32,763 nucleotides of DNA, taken from NCBI GenBank assembly GCA_947304115.1, contig CAMZAE010000021.1:1-32763 (forward strand), read 5' to 3'. Below the pieces are notes generated by a model that worked only from the letters and a program-made list of their open reading frames with translations, was not told where the DNA came from and made no database searches. The position numbers and the translations under genes were made by a program. This DNA comes from an uncultured Prevotellaceae bacterium. GTDB lineage: Bacteria; Bacteroidota; Bacteroidia; Bacteroidales; Bacteroidaceae. Positions 26,028 through 32,763 of the stretch are shown piece by piece. How positions within the stretch are numbered: position 1 is the first letter of the stretch; every line of letters begins with the position of its first letter.

Positions 26028-26095
26028 GCTTGTACATGTAAGAGCAATTGCTTCTACATGTACAAGCAATTGCTCTTACATGAAGAAGCAAACAA
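26028..26095 (+). repeat. 22-base tandem repeat with alternative long hairpins
   Basis: Three head-to-tail 22-base units start at 26030, 26052 and 26074; the first two differ at only 3 positions and the third is degenerate. Because each unit is internally near-palindromic, two exclusive hairpins can form. In the first, 13 bases at 26028-26040 pair with 26055-26067. In the second, 19 bases at 26035-26053 pair perfectly with 26064-26082 around a 10-base loop. It begins 30 bases after the proS stop. No T run follows it. Confidence 0.85.
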
Positions 26096-26285
26096 ACAGC
26101 ATCAAGCTAATGTCTTTCTGGCATGCCAGGGGCGATGCTTTTTCCCTGACATTCAGCATATGCCTGTGAAAGAGCGCAAGAAGTGGATGGTATTGGATGA
26201 CCAGTAAACAACCAATATCGTTCAATGTTCAATCATCAATACAGAACGCCGATGACCTAAACAAAAGGATTCAGTCATACCTAAG

Positions 26286-26317
26286 AAAGCCTTTCCGCTC
26301 AAGCAGAAAGGCTTTTT
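26286..26317 (+). terminator. Rho-independent-type terminator upstream of the BspA-like gene
   Basis: AAAGCCTTTC (26286-26295) pairs perfectly with GAAAGGCTTT (26306-26315) across a 10-base loop, followed by TTCTG. With the last stem bases it provides a run of five T. It would end the proS transcript about 320 bases after its stop and insulate the next promoter. Confidence 0.75.
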
Positions 26318-26347
26318 CTGCTTCATTCAAATCTGTTTGCTAAAAAC

Positions 26348-26379
26348 TTGCATTATATACGAGTTATTTCGTAACTTTG
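26348..26379 (+). promoter_or_regulatory. Promoter for the BspA-like gene
   Basis: TTG (26348-26350), a 21-base spacer and TAACTTTG (26372-26379) followed by C fit the Bacteroidetes promoter. The start of transcription would be near 26386, about 97 bases before the ATG, an unusually long leader for this window. Confidence 0.7.
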
Positions 26380-26483
26380 CAGCGACCAAGCCAAAGTTTA
26401 AATCATCAAGCCCTTTGCGCCTATGAGAAAGGGAACAAGGGCAACACCGACAAAATGGATTAAATTAACATTATTATTTAATT

Positions 26484-29069
26484 ATGAAACATCTTTACAT
26501 TAAGCAACTTTTATTGTGCCTCTGCCTCCTTGCAGGCACAACAACCACCAAAGCCATTATAATAGACAACATCATCTACAAACTCTCAGGAGATGAAGCA
26601 ATAGTAACATATTCCTCGTGGAGTAATAACGAAAACGCCTATGCCGGCGACGTCGTTATTCCACCAACGATTACCTACAATGGCAAGACATACATCGTGA
26701 CCAGCATCGATATCCGCGCCTTCCACGACTGTAGTGGCTTGACATCCGTCAGCATACCAAACAGCGTGACTACAATCGGTCAAAGTGCCTTCAGTTATTG
26801 CCGTGGCCTGACATCGGTTACTATTGGCAGTGGCGTGAGCAACATTGAGAATGCTACCTTCCAGAATTGCAGTGCTCTAAATACCATCACAATCCCTGGG
26901 AACGTGAAAAACATCGGCGATAATGCCTTCAGCAGCAGCGGCCTAACATCCATTACAATCTCTGAGGGCGTGATAAGCATCGGCGATGCTGTCTTCTCTG
27001 GCAGCAAAAGCCTGACCTCTATCACTATTCCCAACAGTGTGACCAGCATCGGCGACTATGCATTCTCTGCTTGTAGCAAGCTGGCCTCGATTTCTATCGG
27101 TAGCGGCTTGACCAGCATTGGCAGCGGTGCCTTCAATGGATGCACAGCCCTAACGAAGGTCATCATATCGGACATTGCTGCATGGTGTAACATTTCATTC
27201 TATTCTCTGCCCCATAATCTTGCGAAGCATCTATACTTGGAAAACGAAGAAAACGAAATCACAGAGTTAATCATCCCAGAGGGCGTGACGAACATCGGTA
27301 ACTCTGCCTTCAAGGGTTGCAGCAGTCTGACCTCTGTTACCATTCCTAACAGTGTGACCAGCATCGGCAACGACGCATTCCGGAATTGCAGCGGCTTGAC
27401 CTCTGTTACAATCGGCAATAGTGTGACGAGCATCGGCGACTATGCATTCAATGGCTGCTCTAGCCCGAAAAAAATCATTCTGTCAGACATTGCGGCATGG
27501 TGCAACGTTACACTTGGCAATTCCGACTCCTCACCCCTTTCCTATGCTGGACACCTTTATTTGGAGAACGACGAGAACGAGGTTAAAGACCTTGTCATCC
27601 CAGATGGCGTGACGAGCATCAGCGACTATGCATTCAATGGCTGCAACTTTCTAACGTCTATCACCATTCCGGATGGCATGAGGAGCATCGGCAAAAATGC
27701 ACTCCCAAGCCTTCCCAAATTATATGTCAATCGGGGTACGGACGGCATGTTGGCTTTGTGGAACTACGGCGGACGTGAACCCAACGAGACAGGAACTCAG
27801 CACAGACTTTTTCGTCCGTCGATAACGTCAATCTCCTCAACGCAGGCAACGACAACGTTCAAGGTTAATCACATCTACCCGGAACTTCAGTACAGTCTTG
27901 ATAATGCTGAGCCAATTGGCAATAACCAGTATATCATTCGGGAATTGAGACCTGAATGTACACATACCATCAACCTGATTGTCCACTCTGCACACAACTC
28001 ATTTAGTACATCAACAACTGCCACGACTTTACCCATCAGCCCGGAAATAACCAATAACGGAGTGACAGCGTCGTCCATATCTGTCAAGGGGAGTTACACG
28101 GAAGGGGATGCCACTGTTGTCTCACAGTCATTTATGGTAAATAACGTTGAGACTGGATGGGCTGGAGGGACTCTCCTTTCTCTTGAACCCGACTCGACCT
28201 ATAGCTTCAAGTACAGGGTTGCAGTGGAATATGGTGGCGGCAACATATACTTCTATGAGTATTTAAAAGAAATCAAGACCTCCGAGCTAATTCTCACCAC
28301 ACAGCAGCCAAAAGTCATCTCGGAAGGTAGCGTTATCGTGTCGGCCGTGTCGAACCTCGACGACGAAGAAACAAACGTTGGCTTCGAGTGGCGACGTATC
28401 GACTGGACAGACGACTTCGACTCCAAGAGCGGAGGTGCTTATCTCTACGGAGGAACGATGGAAGGCTATATCCGAAGCATCAACAGCAACTACCTTTGGA
28501 AGTTCCGTCCCTACTATACGTCGGCAGCAGGCAACAGATACTACGGCGAGTGGAAAGGAATGGATCCCTCGGACTATTCGTGGTTTGAGCCAACAGTCCA
28601 CACCTATGCTCAAATCAGTGTTCAGGGTAACATGGCCGAAGTGAAGGGCTATGCCATGCGAGGCACAGACAAGGTTACGAGCCAGGGCTTCATGTATTGG
28701 CCGAACAATACTTCCTTCTCTCTCCGAAGGAAGGCGGCATCCATACCTGACGATGTGACTGTTGTAAAAGCAACTGGCAATGTGATGACTGCCACACTGG
28801 AAGACCTTGAATACGAGACAACCTATAATTATGTCGCCTTCGTGACAACATCGGAGGACGAGACATTCTTCGGCGAGGTGCAGACGTTCAAGACAGACGG
28901 TGACCCCGATGGCATCGAGGAAATTAAGAATGAAAGTCTCACCCCATCCCTCTCCAAAGGCGAGGGAGTTTGGTACTCGCTTGATGGCCGCAAACTCGAC
29001 AAGCCGCAGAAGGGCCTGAACATCATTCGTTACTCCGACGGAACAAGTAGGAAGGTGCTTGTGAAGTAG
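26484..29069 (+). CDS. BspA-like leucine-rich repeat surface protein
   Basis: The 861-residue protein starts with a signal peptide (MKHLYIKQLLLCLCLLAGTTTTKA, about 24 residues). Residues 75-410 are LRR_5/BspA-type repeats of about 23 residues with the form LTSVTIPNSVTSIGDYAFxxC. The run is broken twice by a related insert containing DIAAWCN and HLYLEN(E/D)ENE (about 228-260 and 333-375), showing a roughly 105-residue internal duplication. From about 430 to 800 beta-sandwich-like segments follow (EFxTT/TTxxxVNH..., YEITYNYVAFVTTSEDETFFGEVQTFKT). The last 33 residues, starting at VWYSLDGRKLDKPQKG, form a C-terminal tail of the kind seen on exported Bacteroidales proteins. BspA relatives bind host matrix proteins; a role in adhesion here is inferred. 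Confidence 0.9.
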   Translation: MKHLYIKQLLLCLCLLAGTTTTKAIIIDNIIYKLSGDEAIVTYSSWSNNENAYAGDVVIPPTITYNGKTYIVTSIDIRAFHDCSGLTSVSIPNSVTTIGQSAFSYCRGLTSVTIGSGVSNIENATFQNCSALNTITIPGNVKNIGDNAFSSSGLTSITISEGVISIGDAVFSGSKSLTSITIPNSVTSIGDYAFSACSKLASISIGSGLTSIGSGAFNGCTALTKVIISDIAAWCNISFYSLPHNLAKHLYLENEENEITELIIPEGVTNIGNSAFKGCSSLTSVTIPNSVTSIGNDAFRNCSGLTSVTIGNSVTSIGDYAFNGCSSPKKIILSDIAAWCNVTLGNSDSSPLSYAGHLYLENDENEVKDLVIPDGVTSISDYAFNGCNFLTSITIPDGMRSIGKNALPSLPKLYVNRGTDGMLALWNYGGREPNETGTQHRLFRPSITSISSTQATTTFKVNHIYPELQYSLDNAEPIGNNQYIIRELRPECTHTINLIVHSAHNSFSTSTTATTLPISPEITNNGVTASSISVKGSYTEGDATVVSQSFMVNNVETGWAGGTLLSLEPDSTYSFKYRVAVEYGGGNIYFYEYLKEIKTSELILTTQQPKVISEGSVIVSAVSNLDDEETNVGFEWRRIDWTDDFDSKSGGAYLYGGTMEGYIRSINSNYLWKFRPYYTSAAGNRYYGEWKGMDPSDYSWFEPTVHTYAQISVQGNMAEVKGYAMRGTDKVTSQGFMYWPNNTSFSLRRKAASIPDDVTVVKATGNVMTATLEDLEYETTYNYVAFVTTSEDETFFGEVQTFKTDGDPDGIEEIKNESLTPSLSKGEGVWYSLDGRKLDKPQKGLNIIRYSDGTSRKVLVK
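28938..28967 (+). repeat. CCCTCTCC/GGCGAGGG REP-like element inside the BspA-like gene
   Basis: CTCACCCCATCCCTCTCC, AAA, GGCGAGGGA forms an inverted repeat (8 bases each arm, one mismatch). It resembles the CTCACCCC...CCCTCTCC...GAGAGGG elements common between genes in many bacteria. Here it is in frame and encodes the linker LTPSLSKGEG before the C-terminal tail. Confidence 0.5.
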
Positions 29070-29182
29070 AGCTTGTTCATACATAGATATTGCCAGAAGG
29101 TTAGACTTAATTCCCCGCAGGCGTAGGGAAATCCCTCATGCACTTTAGGGAAAAGCATCATTCATCCCTCAAGATATTGCCG

Positions 29183-29190
29183 TACCTTTG
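29183..29190 (+). promoter_or_regulatory. -7 box for the histidine-rich protein gene
   Basis: TACCTTTG followed by C lies 52 bases before the ATG at 29243. A TTTG at the expected -33 position is not present, so the call is partial. A TCCCT/AGGGA pair (29131-29152) lies just upstream and may help end the preceding transcript. Confidence 0.5.
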
Positions 29191-29242
29191 CATCAGAAAA
29201 CAAAAAGGAAACCAAATTGTTTAACACTAAAAAGCAAAGGTT

Positions 29243-29635
29243 ATGAAAAAGATGAATTACTTCGCTGCATTAGCCGTCATGATGGTAATGTCTGGCACGA
29301 ACGCTTACGCAAACAAGAATGGTGCAAAGCACAATGATTTCCACAATGGCAAGGATAAGGTAGAGATGCACTTCGACGGACATCACCTTGATAAGAACGA
29401 TCACAAGATGTCCAGGCACGATCACAAGATGTCCAGGCACGATCGCAAGATGATGGAAGAGCGTCGTCGCATGGAGGAGGCCCGTCGTAGAGAGGAAGCT
29501 CGCCGCAGGGAAGCACACCGCCATCATGCCCATCACAACGAGGTTGTGGTAGTTAATAATAATATCGCCGCTGGTGTGGCTGGTGTTGCAGCAGGTGTAG
29601 CTGTTGCCGCTATCATCGGTGCACTTGTAAAATAG
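29243..29635 (+). CDS. Small exported histidine-rich protein
   Basis: The 130-residue product has a signal peptide (cleavage after about residue 23, NAYA). Residues 25-69 are rich in His, Asp and Lys, with the near-repeat HKMSRHD. Residues 70-90 are an almost uninterrupted Glu/Arg helix (MMEERRRMEEARRREEARRRE), followed by the cluster AHRHHAHH (91-98). The last 30 residues are a hydrophobic Gly/Ala/Val segment, with glycines spaced as in a glycine zipper, ending in LVK. Fourteen histidines in the mature part suggest metal or acid-responsive behaviour, but this is inference. I do not recognise a named family. It has its own -7 box and a shared terminator downstream. Confidence 0.8.
   Translation: MKKMNYFAALAVMMVMSGTNAYANKNGAKHNDFHNGKDKVEMHFDGHHLDKNDHKMSRHDHKMSRHDRKMMEERRRMEEARRREEARRREAHRHHAHHNEVVVVNNNIAAGVAGVAAGVAVAAIIGALVK
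29398..29452 (+). repeat. 21-base tandem repeat in the histidine-rich gene
   Basis: The unit CGATCACAAGATGTCCAGGC plus A is present exactly twice (29398-29418 and 29419-29439) and again partly at 29440-29452 with one change. It encodes the seven-residue repeat DHKMSRH. The exact DNA identity points to recent duplication and possible copy-number change. Confidence 0.85.
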
Positions 29636-29659
29636 GTTCTCTTTAGTGGAATAAAAAAT

Positions 29660-29683
29660 GCGCCAGGTTCTATAACCTGGCGC
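29660..29683. terminator. Bidirectional terminator between convergent genes
   Basis: GCGCCAGGTT (29660-29669) pairs perfectly with AACCTGGCGC (29674-29683) around a 4-base loop. On the minus strand the stem is followed by ATTTTTTATT, a strong intrinsic terminator for the aminotransferase gene. The stem also lies 25 bases after the histidine-rich gene on the plus strand, where the tail is only TATACATATT. Confidence 0.9.
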
Positions 29684-29720
29684 TATACATATTATATAAT
29701 AATATAGGAAACAGTTTCCC

Positions 29721-30917
29721 TTACTTCAGCCTTGCGAGTGTTTCTTTGATGCGGCGGAGGGCTTCAGTGATGTTCTCGTCGCTTGTGGCGTAGCTCATTC
29801 GGAAACATTCTGGAGAACCGAAGGCATCGCCGCCCACGGTTGCCACATGTCCCACTTCCAGCAGGTACATTGCGAGGTCTGTGCTATTGTTGATGACGCG
29901 GTCGCCGTCTTTCTTGCCGAAGAAGCTGCTGCACTTGGGGAAGAGATAGAAGGCTCCCTGCGGATTGTTGACTTCAAGGCCAGGTATCTCCTTGGCAAGA
30001 CGCACGATGAGATTCTTTCTGCGCTCGAAGGCTTGACGCATGTCCTCAACGCATTGTTGACTACCTGTATAGGCGGCCTCTGCTGCTTTCTGGCTGACGG
30101 AGCAAGGTCCGCTCGTGTATTGTCCCTGAAGCTTGTTGCAGCCTTTCACTATCCATTCGGGGGCAGCGATGAAGCCGATGCGCCAGCCCGTCATTGCATA
30201 AGCTTTGCTGACACCGTTGATAATGACTACGCGCTCCTTGATGTCGGGGAACTGTGCCATCGATGCGTGCTCGCCGATGTAGTTGATGTGCTCGTAAATT
30301 TCGTCGGCAATGACGATGACTTGCTCGTGACGAAGCAGTACATTCTTCAGAGCTTCCAGTTCCTTCTTGCTATAGACGGAACCTGTCGGGTTGCTGGGAG
30401 AACAAAGGATGAGTGCCTTTGTCTTAGGCGTGATGGCGGCTTCGAGTTGCTCTGGCGTAATCTTGAAGTCCTGCTCGATGGTTGCTTCAACAAAGACAGG
30501 AGTGCCTTCCGCAAGCAGAACCATCTGGGGATAGCTTACCCAGTAGGGAGCAGGGATGATGACTTCGTCGCCTGAGTTGACAACGGCCATGATGGTGTTG
30601 CAGACGCTCTGCTTTGCGCCGTTGCTGCAAAGGATTTGCGAGGGCGCATAATCGAGGCCGTTCTCGTTCTTGAGCTTGGCGGCAATGGCCTTCTTCAGCT
30701 CGGGGTAGCCAGGGACAGGAGAGTAGCGGCTGTAGTTCTCTTCGACTGCTTTGATGGCTGCGGCCTTGATGTGGTCTGGGGTGTTGAAATCTGGTTCGCC
30801 CACACTCATGTTAATGACATCTATGCCTTCTGCCTTAAGTTCGCTGCTGCGCTGGCTCATGGCAAGGGTGGCACTGGGGGAAAGGCGTTGAAGCCTTTCG
30901 GAAAGAATTGTGTTCAT
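29721..30917 (-). CDS. aspC: Pyridoxal phosphate-dependent aspartate aminotransferase (class I)
   Basis: This fold-type I aminotransferase of 398 residues probably interconverts aspartate and 2-oxoglutarate with oxaloacetate and glutamate. Family landmarks are VGEPDFNTP (39-47), YSPVPGYPELK (65-75), the SNPTG motif with Asn176, DEIYEH (205-210), and VSKAYAMTGWRIG with the PLP-binding Lys238. The substrate-carboxylate arginine is in FRMSYA near residue 375. The Ib subgroup pattern fits AspC-type enzymes; other specificities, such as aromatic amino acids, cannot be excluded. It follows ribBA by about 105 bases and ends at a strong terminator. The leader carries the ATAACG-type repeat. Confidence 0.9.
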   Translation of the reverse strand: MNTILSERLQRLSPSATLAMSQRSSELKAEGIDVINMSVGEPDFNTPDHIKAAAIKAVEENYSRYSPVPGYPELKKAIAAKLKNENGLDYAPSQILCSNGAKQSVCNTIMAVVNSGDEVIIPAPYWVSYPQMVLLAEGTPVFVEATIEQDFKITPEQLEAAITPKTKALILCSPSNPTGSVYSKKELEALKNVLLRHEQVIVIADEIYEHINYIGEHASMAQFPDIKERVVIINGVSKAYAMTGWRIGFIAAPEWIVKGCNKLQGQYTSGPCSVSQKAAEAAYTGSQQCVEDMRQAFERRKNLIVRLAKEIPGLEVNNPQGAFYLFPKCSSFFGKKDGDRVINNSTDLAMYLLEVGHVATVGGDAFGSPECFRMSYATSDENITEALRRIKETLARLK

Positions 30918-30922
30918 GTTGT

Positions 30923-30962
30923 TTTCGTTATTACGTTATATCGTTATATTGTTATTTTGTTA
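30923..30962 (-). repeat. ATAACG-type repeat before aspC
   Basis: On the minus strand this reads as successive ATAAC-containing units (ATAACAAAATAACAATATAACG, then ATATAACG and TAATAACG) ending 5 bases before the start codon. The 18 bases at 30923-30940 are identical to 32235-32252 before ribBA. Confidence 0.75.
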
Positions 30963-30996
30963 TGACGACTGCTTCGCCGAGACAAGGGCGGCAGCA

Positions 30997-31022
30997 AATT
31001 CTTCATTCTTCACTCTTCATTT
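30997..31022 (-). repeat. GAAGAATGAAGAATT repeat after ribBA
   Basis: On the minus strand GAAATGAAGAGTGAAGAATGAAGAATT follows the ribBA stop by one base. It belongs to the same low-complexity family as the tract at 24411-24440 and resembles the one at 9043-9072. Confidence 0.55.
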
Positions 31023-31023
31023 C

Positions 31024-32229
31024 TTATAGCTTGTGCCCCATTCGGGTTCGCTTTGTCTCAAGGTATCGGCGGTTGTATTCGTTAGGCTCGACCACGATGG
31101 GGACATTCTCCACGATTGTGAGGCCATAACTTTCCAAGCCCACTCGCTTGACGGGATTGTTCGTGATGAGCCGGAGTTTGCTAACGCCCATTTCGCGAAG
31201 GATTTGGGCGCCAACGCCATATTCGCGCTCGTCGGGACGGAAGCCTAAGTGTATGTTGGCATCCACAGTGTCATCGCCTTGTTCTTGAAGGCGATAGGCT
31301 GCAATTTTGTTCATCAGGCCTATGCCGCGCCCTTCTTGGCTTAGATAGACGATGAGGCCTTTGCCTTCCCGCTCTATCATGCGCATTGCTTTATGCAACT
31401 GCTCGCCGCAATCGCAACGCTGGCTGCCAAAGATGTCGCCCGTCATGCAACTGGAGTGCATACGCACCAGTATAGGTTCGTCTTCCTTCCACTCGCCTTT
31501 GTAGAGGACAACGTGTTCGAGACCGTTGCTCTTTTGGCGGAAGGGGATGATGTGGAAGTGCCCGTCGGCCGTCGGCATATCGGCTTCCACGCCTCTCTCC
31601 ACAAGCGATTCTTGTCGGAGGCGATAGGCAATGAGGTCGCGGATGCTGATGATTTTGAGGCCATGCTCGCGAGCCACTTCTTTGAGTTGCGGCATACGTG
31701 CCATCGTGCCGTCCTCATTAAGGATTTCGATGAGGGCAGCGGCTGGTTGAAGTCCCGATAGGCGGGCAAGGTCAACAGCAGCTTCTGTATGCCCTGCCCT
31801 GCGAAGTACGCCCTTATCCTGAGCATAGAGGGGATTGATATGTCCGGGGCGCCCGAAATCTTTCGGTTTACGATTAGGATCGGCCAATGCCTTGATGGTC
31901 GCTGCGCGGTCGTGGGTGCTGACACCTGTTGTGCAGCCTTCCAGCAAATCTACCGTTACGGTGAACGGCGTGCCGAGCATACTTGTGTTGTCTTCCACCT
32001 GGTGGTCAAGTTCCAGTTCTGCGGCGCGGTTCATCGTGATGGGTGCACAGAGCACGCCCCTTCCGTTACGAAGCATGAAGTTGACTTTTTCTGGGGTTAT
32101 CATCTCGGCAGCCGTAATGAAGTCGCCTTCGTTCTCACGGTCCTCGTCGTCAACCACGATGACAAACTTGCCCTGGCGGAAATCGTCGAGAGCCGCTTCT
32201 ATGGAGCTTAGTTGAATCTCTTTGTTCAT
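31024..32229 (-). CDS. ribBA: Bifunctional DHBP synthase / GTP cyclohydrolase II
   Basis: The 401-residue fusion supplies both branches of riboflavin synthesis. The N-terminal RibB half makes 3,4-dihydroxy-2-butanone 4-phosphate from ribulose 5-phosphate and has DDEDREN (27-33), [18 protein letters not shown] (92-109) and GRPGHINPL (126-134). The C-terminal RibA half opens GTP and has the zinc cysteines C261, C272 and C274 in [28 protein letters not shown] and the end ETKRTRMGH. All catalytic motifs look present. It starts 37 bases after the LptF/G-type gene. No FMN riboswitch can fit into that gap. Confidence 0.97.
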   Translation of the reverse strand: MNKEIQLSSIEAALDDFRQGKFVIVVDDEDRENEGDFITAAEMITPEKVNFMLRNGRGVLCAPITMNRAAELELDHQVEDNTSMLGTPFTVTVDLLEGCTTGVSTHDRAATIKALADPNRKPKDFGRPGHINPLYAQDKGVLRRAGHTEAAVDLARLSGLQPAAALIEILNEDGTMARMPQLKEVAREHGLKIISIRDLIAYRLRQESLVERGVEADMPTADGHFHIIPFRQKSNGLEHVVLYKGEWKEDEPILVRMHSSCMTGDIFGSQRCDCGEQLHKAMRMIEREGKGLIVYLSQEGRGIGLMNKIAAYRLQEQGDDTVDANIHLGFRPDEREYGVGAQILREMGVSKLRLITNNPVKRVGLESYGLTIVENVPIVVEPNEYNRRYLETKRTRMGHKL

Positions 32230-32234
32230 TGTCC

Positions 32235-32275
32235 TTTCGTTATTACGTTATAACGTGATGCTGTTGTTATAACGA
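32235..32275 (-). repeat. ATAACG-type repeat before ribBA
   Basis: The segment contains the perfect 12-base palindrome ACGTTATAACGT (32245-32256) and a further TTATAACG at 32267-32274 that includes the stop codon of the upstream gene. Its first 18 bases match the repeat before aspC exactly and end 5 bases from the ribBA ATG. Confidence 0.75.
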
Positions 32276-32763
32276 TTGTGTTTTTGTTATTCTCTCGCTA
32301 ATCAGGTTGTTTATGCGTATGATGTTCTGCAGGTCAAGGCGTAACCTCAGCCGGTAGCGCCAGATGCGCAGGAAAATGAGCAGTCCCAAGGGGAAGCAAA
32401 GTCCGAAGACCATGTTCAGGCGTTTGTTGTCGAAAGGCCTGGTGTGTGCGCTTGGGTTGATAATCGGGTATTCATTGATATACATCAGTAGCACATTGTC
32501 GCGGCTGTTGTGGAGTTCCTCAATGAGTGCTTCGAGCCAGTCGCTGAGTTGTGCGGCGCGTTTGTCTTGTCCGGAGTGGAAAAAGGTTTCAATATAATTG
32601 GGGATACGACGCAAATGCATCGTCCTTCGGCATTCGTTGCAGAACTCCGATAACTCGTTCAGGCGCTGGGGCAGGGTAGTGTAGTCCGGATCGTCGATAA
32701 TCACCTCTTTGCGGTTTAACTTCCTGCTTGTGCGAAGGCCGAATAGCCGCATGAAGAAGTTGC
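32267..32763 (-). CDS. LptF/LptG (YjgP/YjgQ) family permease, C-terminal part
   Basis: The frame is open to the right edge (NFFMRLFGLRTS...), so the ATG at 32752 is internal and this is the last 165 or so codons of a longer gene. The visible part has a soluble segment with many charged residues, then one hydrophobic stretch near the end (LNMVFGLCFPLGLLIFLRIWRYRLRLRLDL), typical of the last membrane segment and basic tail of Bacteroidetes LptF/G-type permeases, which help move lipopolysaccharide from the inner to the outer membrane. Position directly upstream of ribBA supports this. Family assignment rests on the C-terminus alone. Confidence 0.65.
   Translation of the reverse strand, partial: NFFMRLFGLRTSRKLNRKEVIIDDPDYTTLPQRLNELSEFCNECRRTMHLRRIPNYIETFFHSGQDKRAAQLSDWLEALIEELHNSRDNVLLMYINEYPIINPSAHTRPFDNKRLNMVFGLCFPLGLLIFLRIWRYRLRLRLDLQNIIRINNLISERITKTQSL

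Larger units (their letters stand above)
25998..26483. other. Intergenic region between proS and the BspA-like gene
   Basis: This 486-base gap holds, in order, the tandem/inverted repeat at 26028-26095, a short open frame of 49 codons (26058-26207) that I do not support as a gene, a strong hairpin at 26286-26317, the promoter at 26348-26379, and a leader of about 95 bases. The leader contains a CCCTTT/AAAGGG hairpin (26411-26433). Confidence 0.7.

Noticed and set aside
24954..26069. 371-codon minus-strand open frame opposite proS
   Set aside because: It mirrors the proS codons, starts inside the repeat at 26028-26095 and shows no protein family features.
26028..26095. Possible CRISPR array
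   Set aside because: The 22-base units are contiguous with no spacers and there are no cas genes in the window.
26058..26207. 49-codon open frame MYKQLLLHEE...KKWMVLDDQ after proS
   Set aside because: It starts inside the tandem repeat, has no promoter or ribosome-binding signal I can support, and resembles no family; it may be a relic but I cannot show it.
32230..32266. FMN riboswitch before ribBA
   Set aside because: The gap to the upstream gene is 37 bases and AT-rich; an FMN element would need well over 100 bases with conserved paired regions.

Overview
The window is a stretch of chromosome from a member of the Bacteroidales, most likely of the Prevotella/Bacteroides group. Three things point there. 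Almost every promoter that can be seen has the Bacteroidetes form, a TAnnTTTG -7 box, in several cases with TTTG or TTG 19-21 bases upstream. The gene content fits: a BspA-like leucine-rich repeat surface protein, a GH109 enzyme, a single-chain pyruvate:ferredoxin oxidoreductase, fused RibBA, and a long topoisomerase IV A subunit. The partial tRNA at the left edge has no encoded CCA. No prophage, insertion sequence, CRISPR array or recognisable defence island is visible; this is mostly core chromosome with a few accessory surface genes.

Layout. 1-52: 3' part of tRNA-Thr(UGU). 386-5493 (+): yraN, then parC, a DUF3316-like envelope protein and an S41 peptidase lipoprotein, the last three in one tight operon. 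5494-9611 (-): a small secreted protein, then recG-ispD-DJ-1 family gene (transcribed DJ-1, ispD, recG). 9797-11916 (+): exported GH109-type oxidoreductase overlapping 5-formyltetrahydrofolate cyclo-ligase. 11945-15195 (-): glnS followed by a TPR protein. 15302-17796 (-): fabD overlapping a cytoplasmic GH13 amylase-like enzyme. 17982-21554 (-): nifJ. 21642-24343 (-): an AAA_14-type ATPase with altered Walker motifs, mtgA and an OmpA-like lipoprotein. 24516-25997 (+): proS, followed by a 486-base gap with an elaborate repeat. 26484-29635 (+): BspA-like LRR protein and a small histidine-rich exported protein. 29721-32763 (-): an LptF/LptG-type permease fragment, ribBA, and aspartate aminotransferase.

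How the genes relate. Several are single-copy housekeeping genes: topology (parC), repair (recG), isoprenoid (ispD), fatty acid (fabD), folate, riboflavin and aminoacyl-tRNA synthesis (glnS, proS), and anaerobic pyruvate metabolism (nifJ). Envelope genes (mtgA, OmpA-like lipoprotein, LptF/G, BspA-like protein, S41 lipoprotein) are scattered among them. Translational coupling through ATGA, TAATG or TAGTG overlaps is frequent.

I did not find a clear new multi-gene system. The most unusual observations are an ATPase whose Walker A lysine and Walker B glutamate are both replaced; a 22-base tandem repeat after proS that can form two mutually exclusive long hairpins; an identical 18-mer at the same distance before the aspC and ribBA start codons; a long hairpin inside the folate cyclo-ligase coding sequence; and interspersed repeats that are read into the ends or linkers of proteins.
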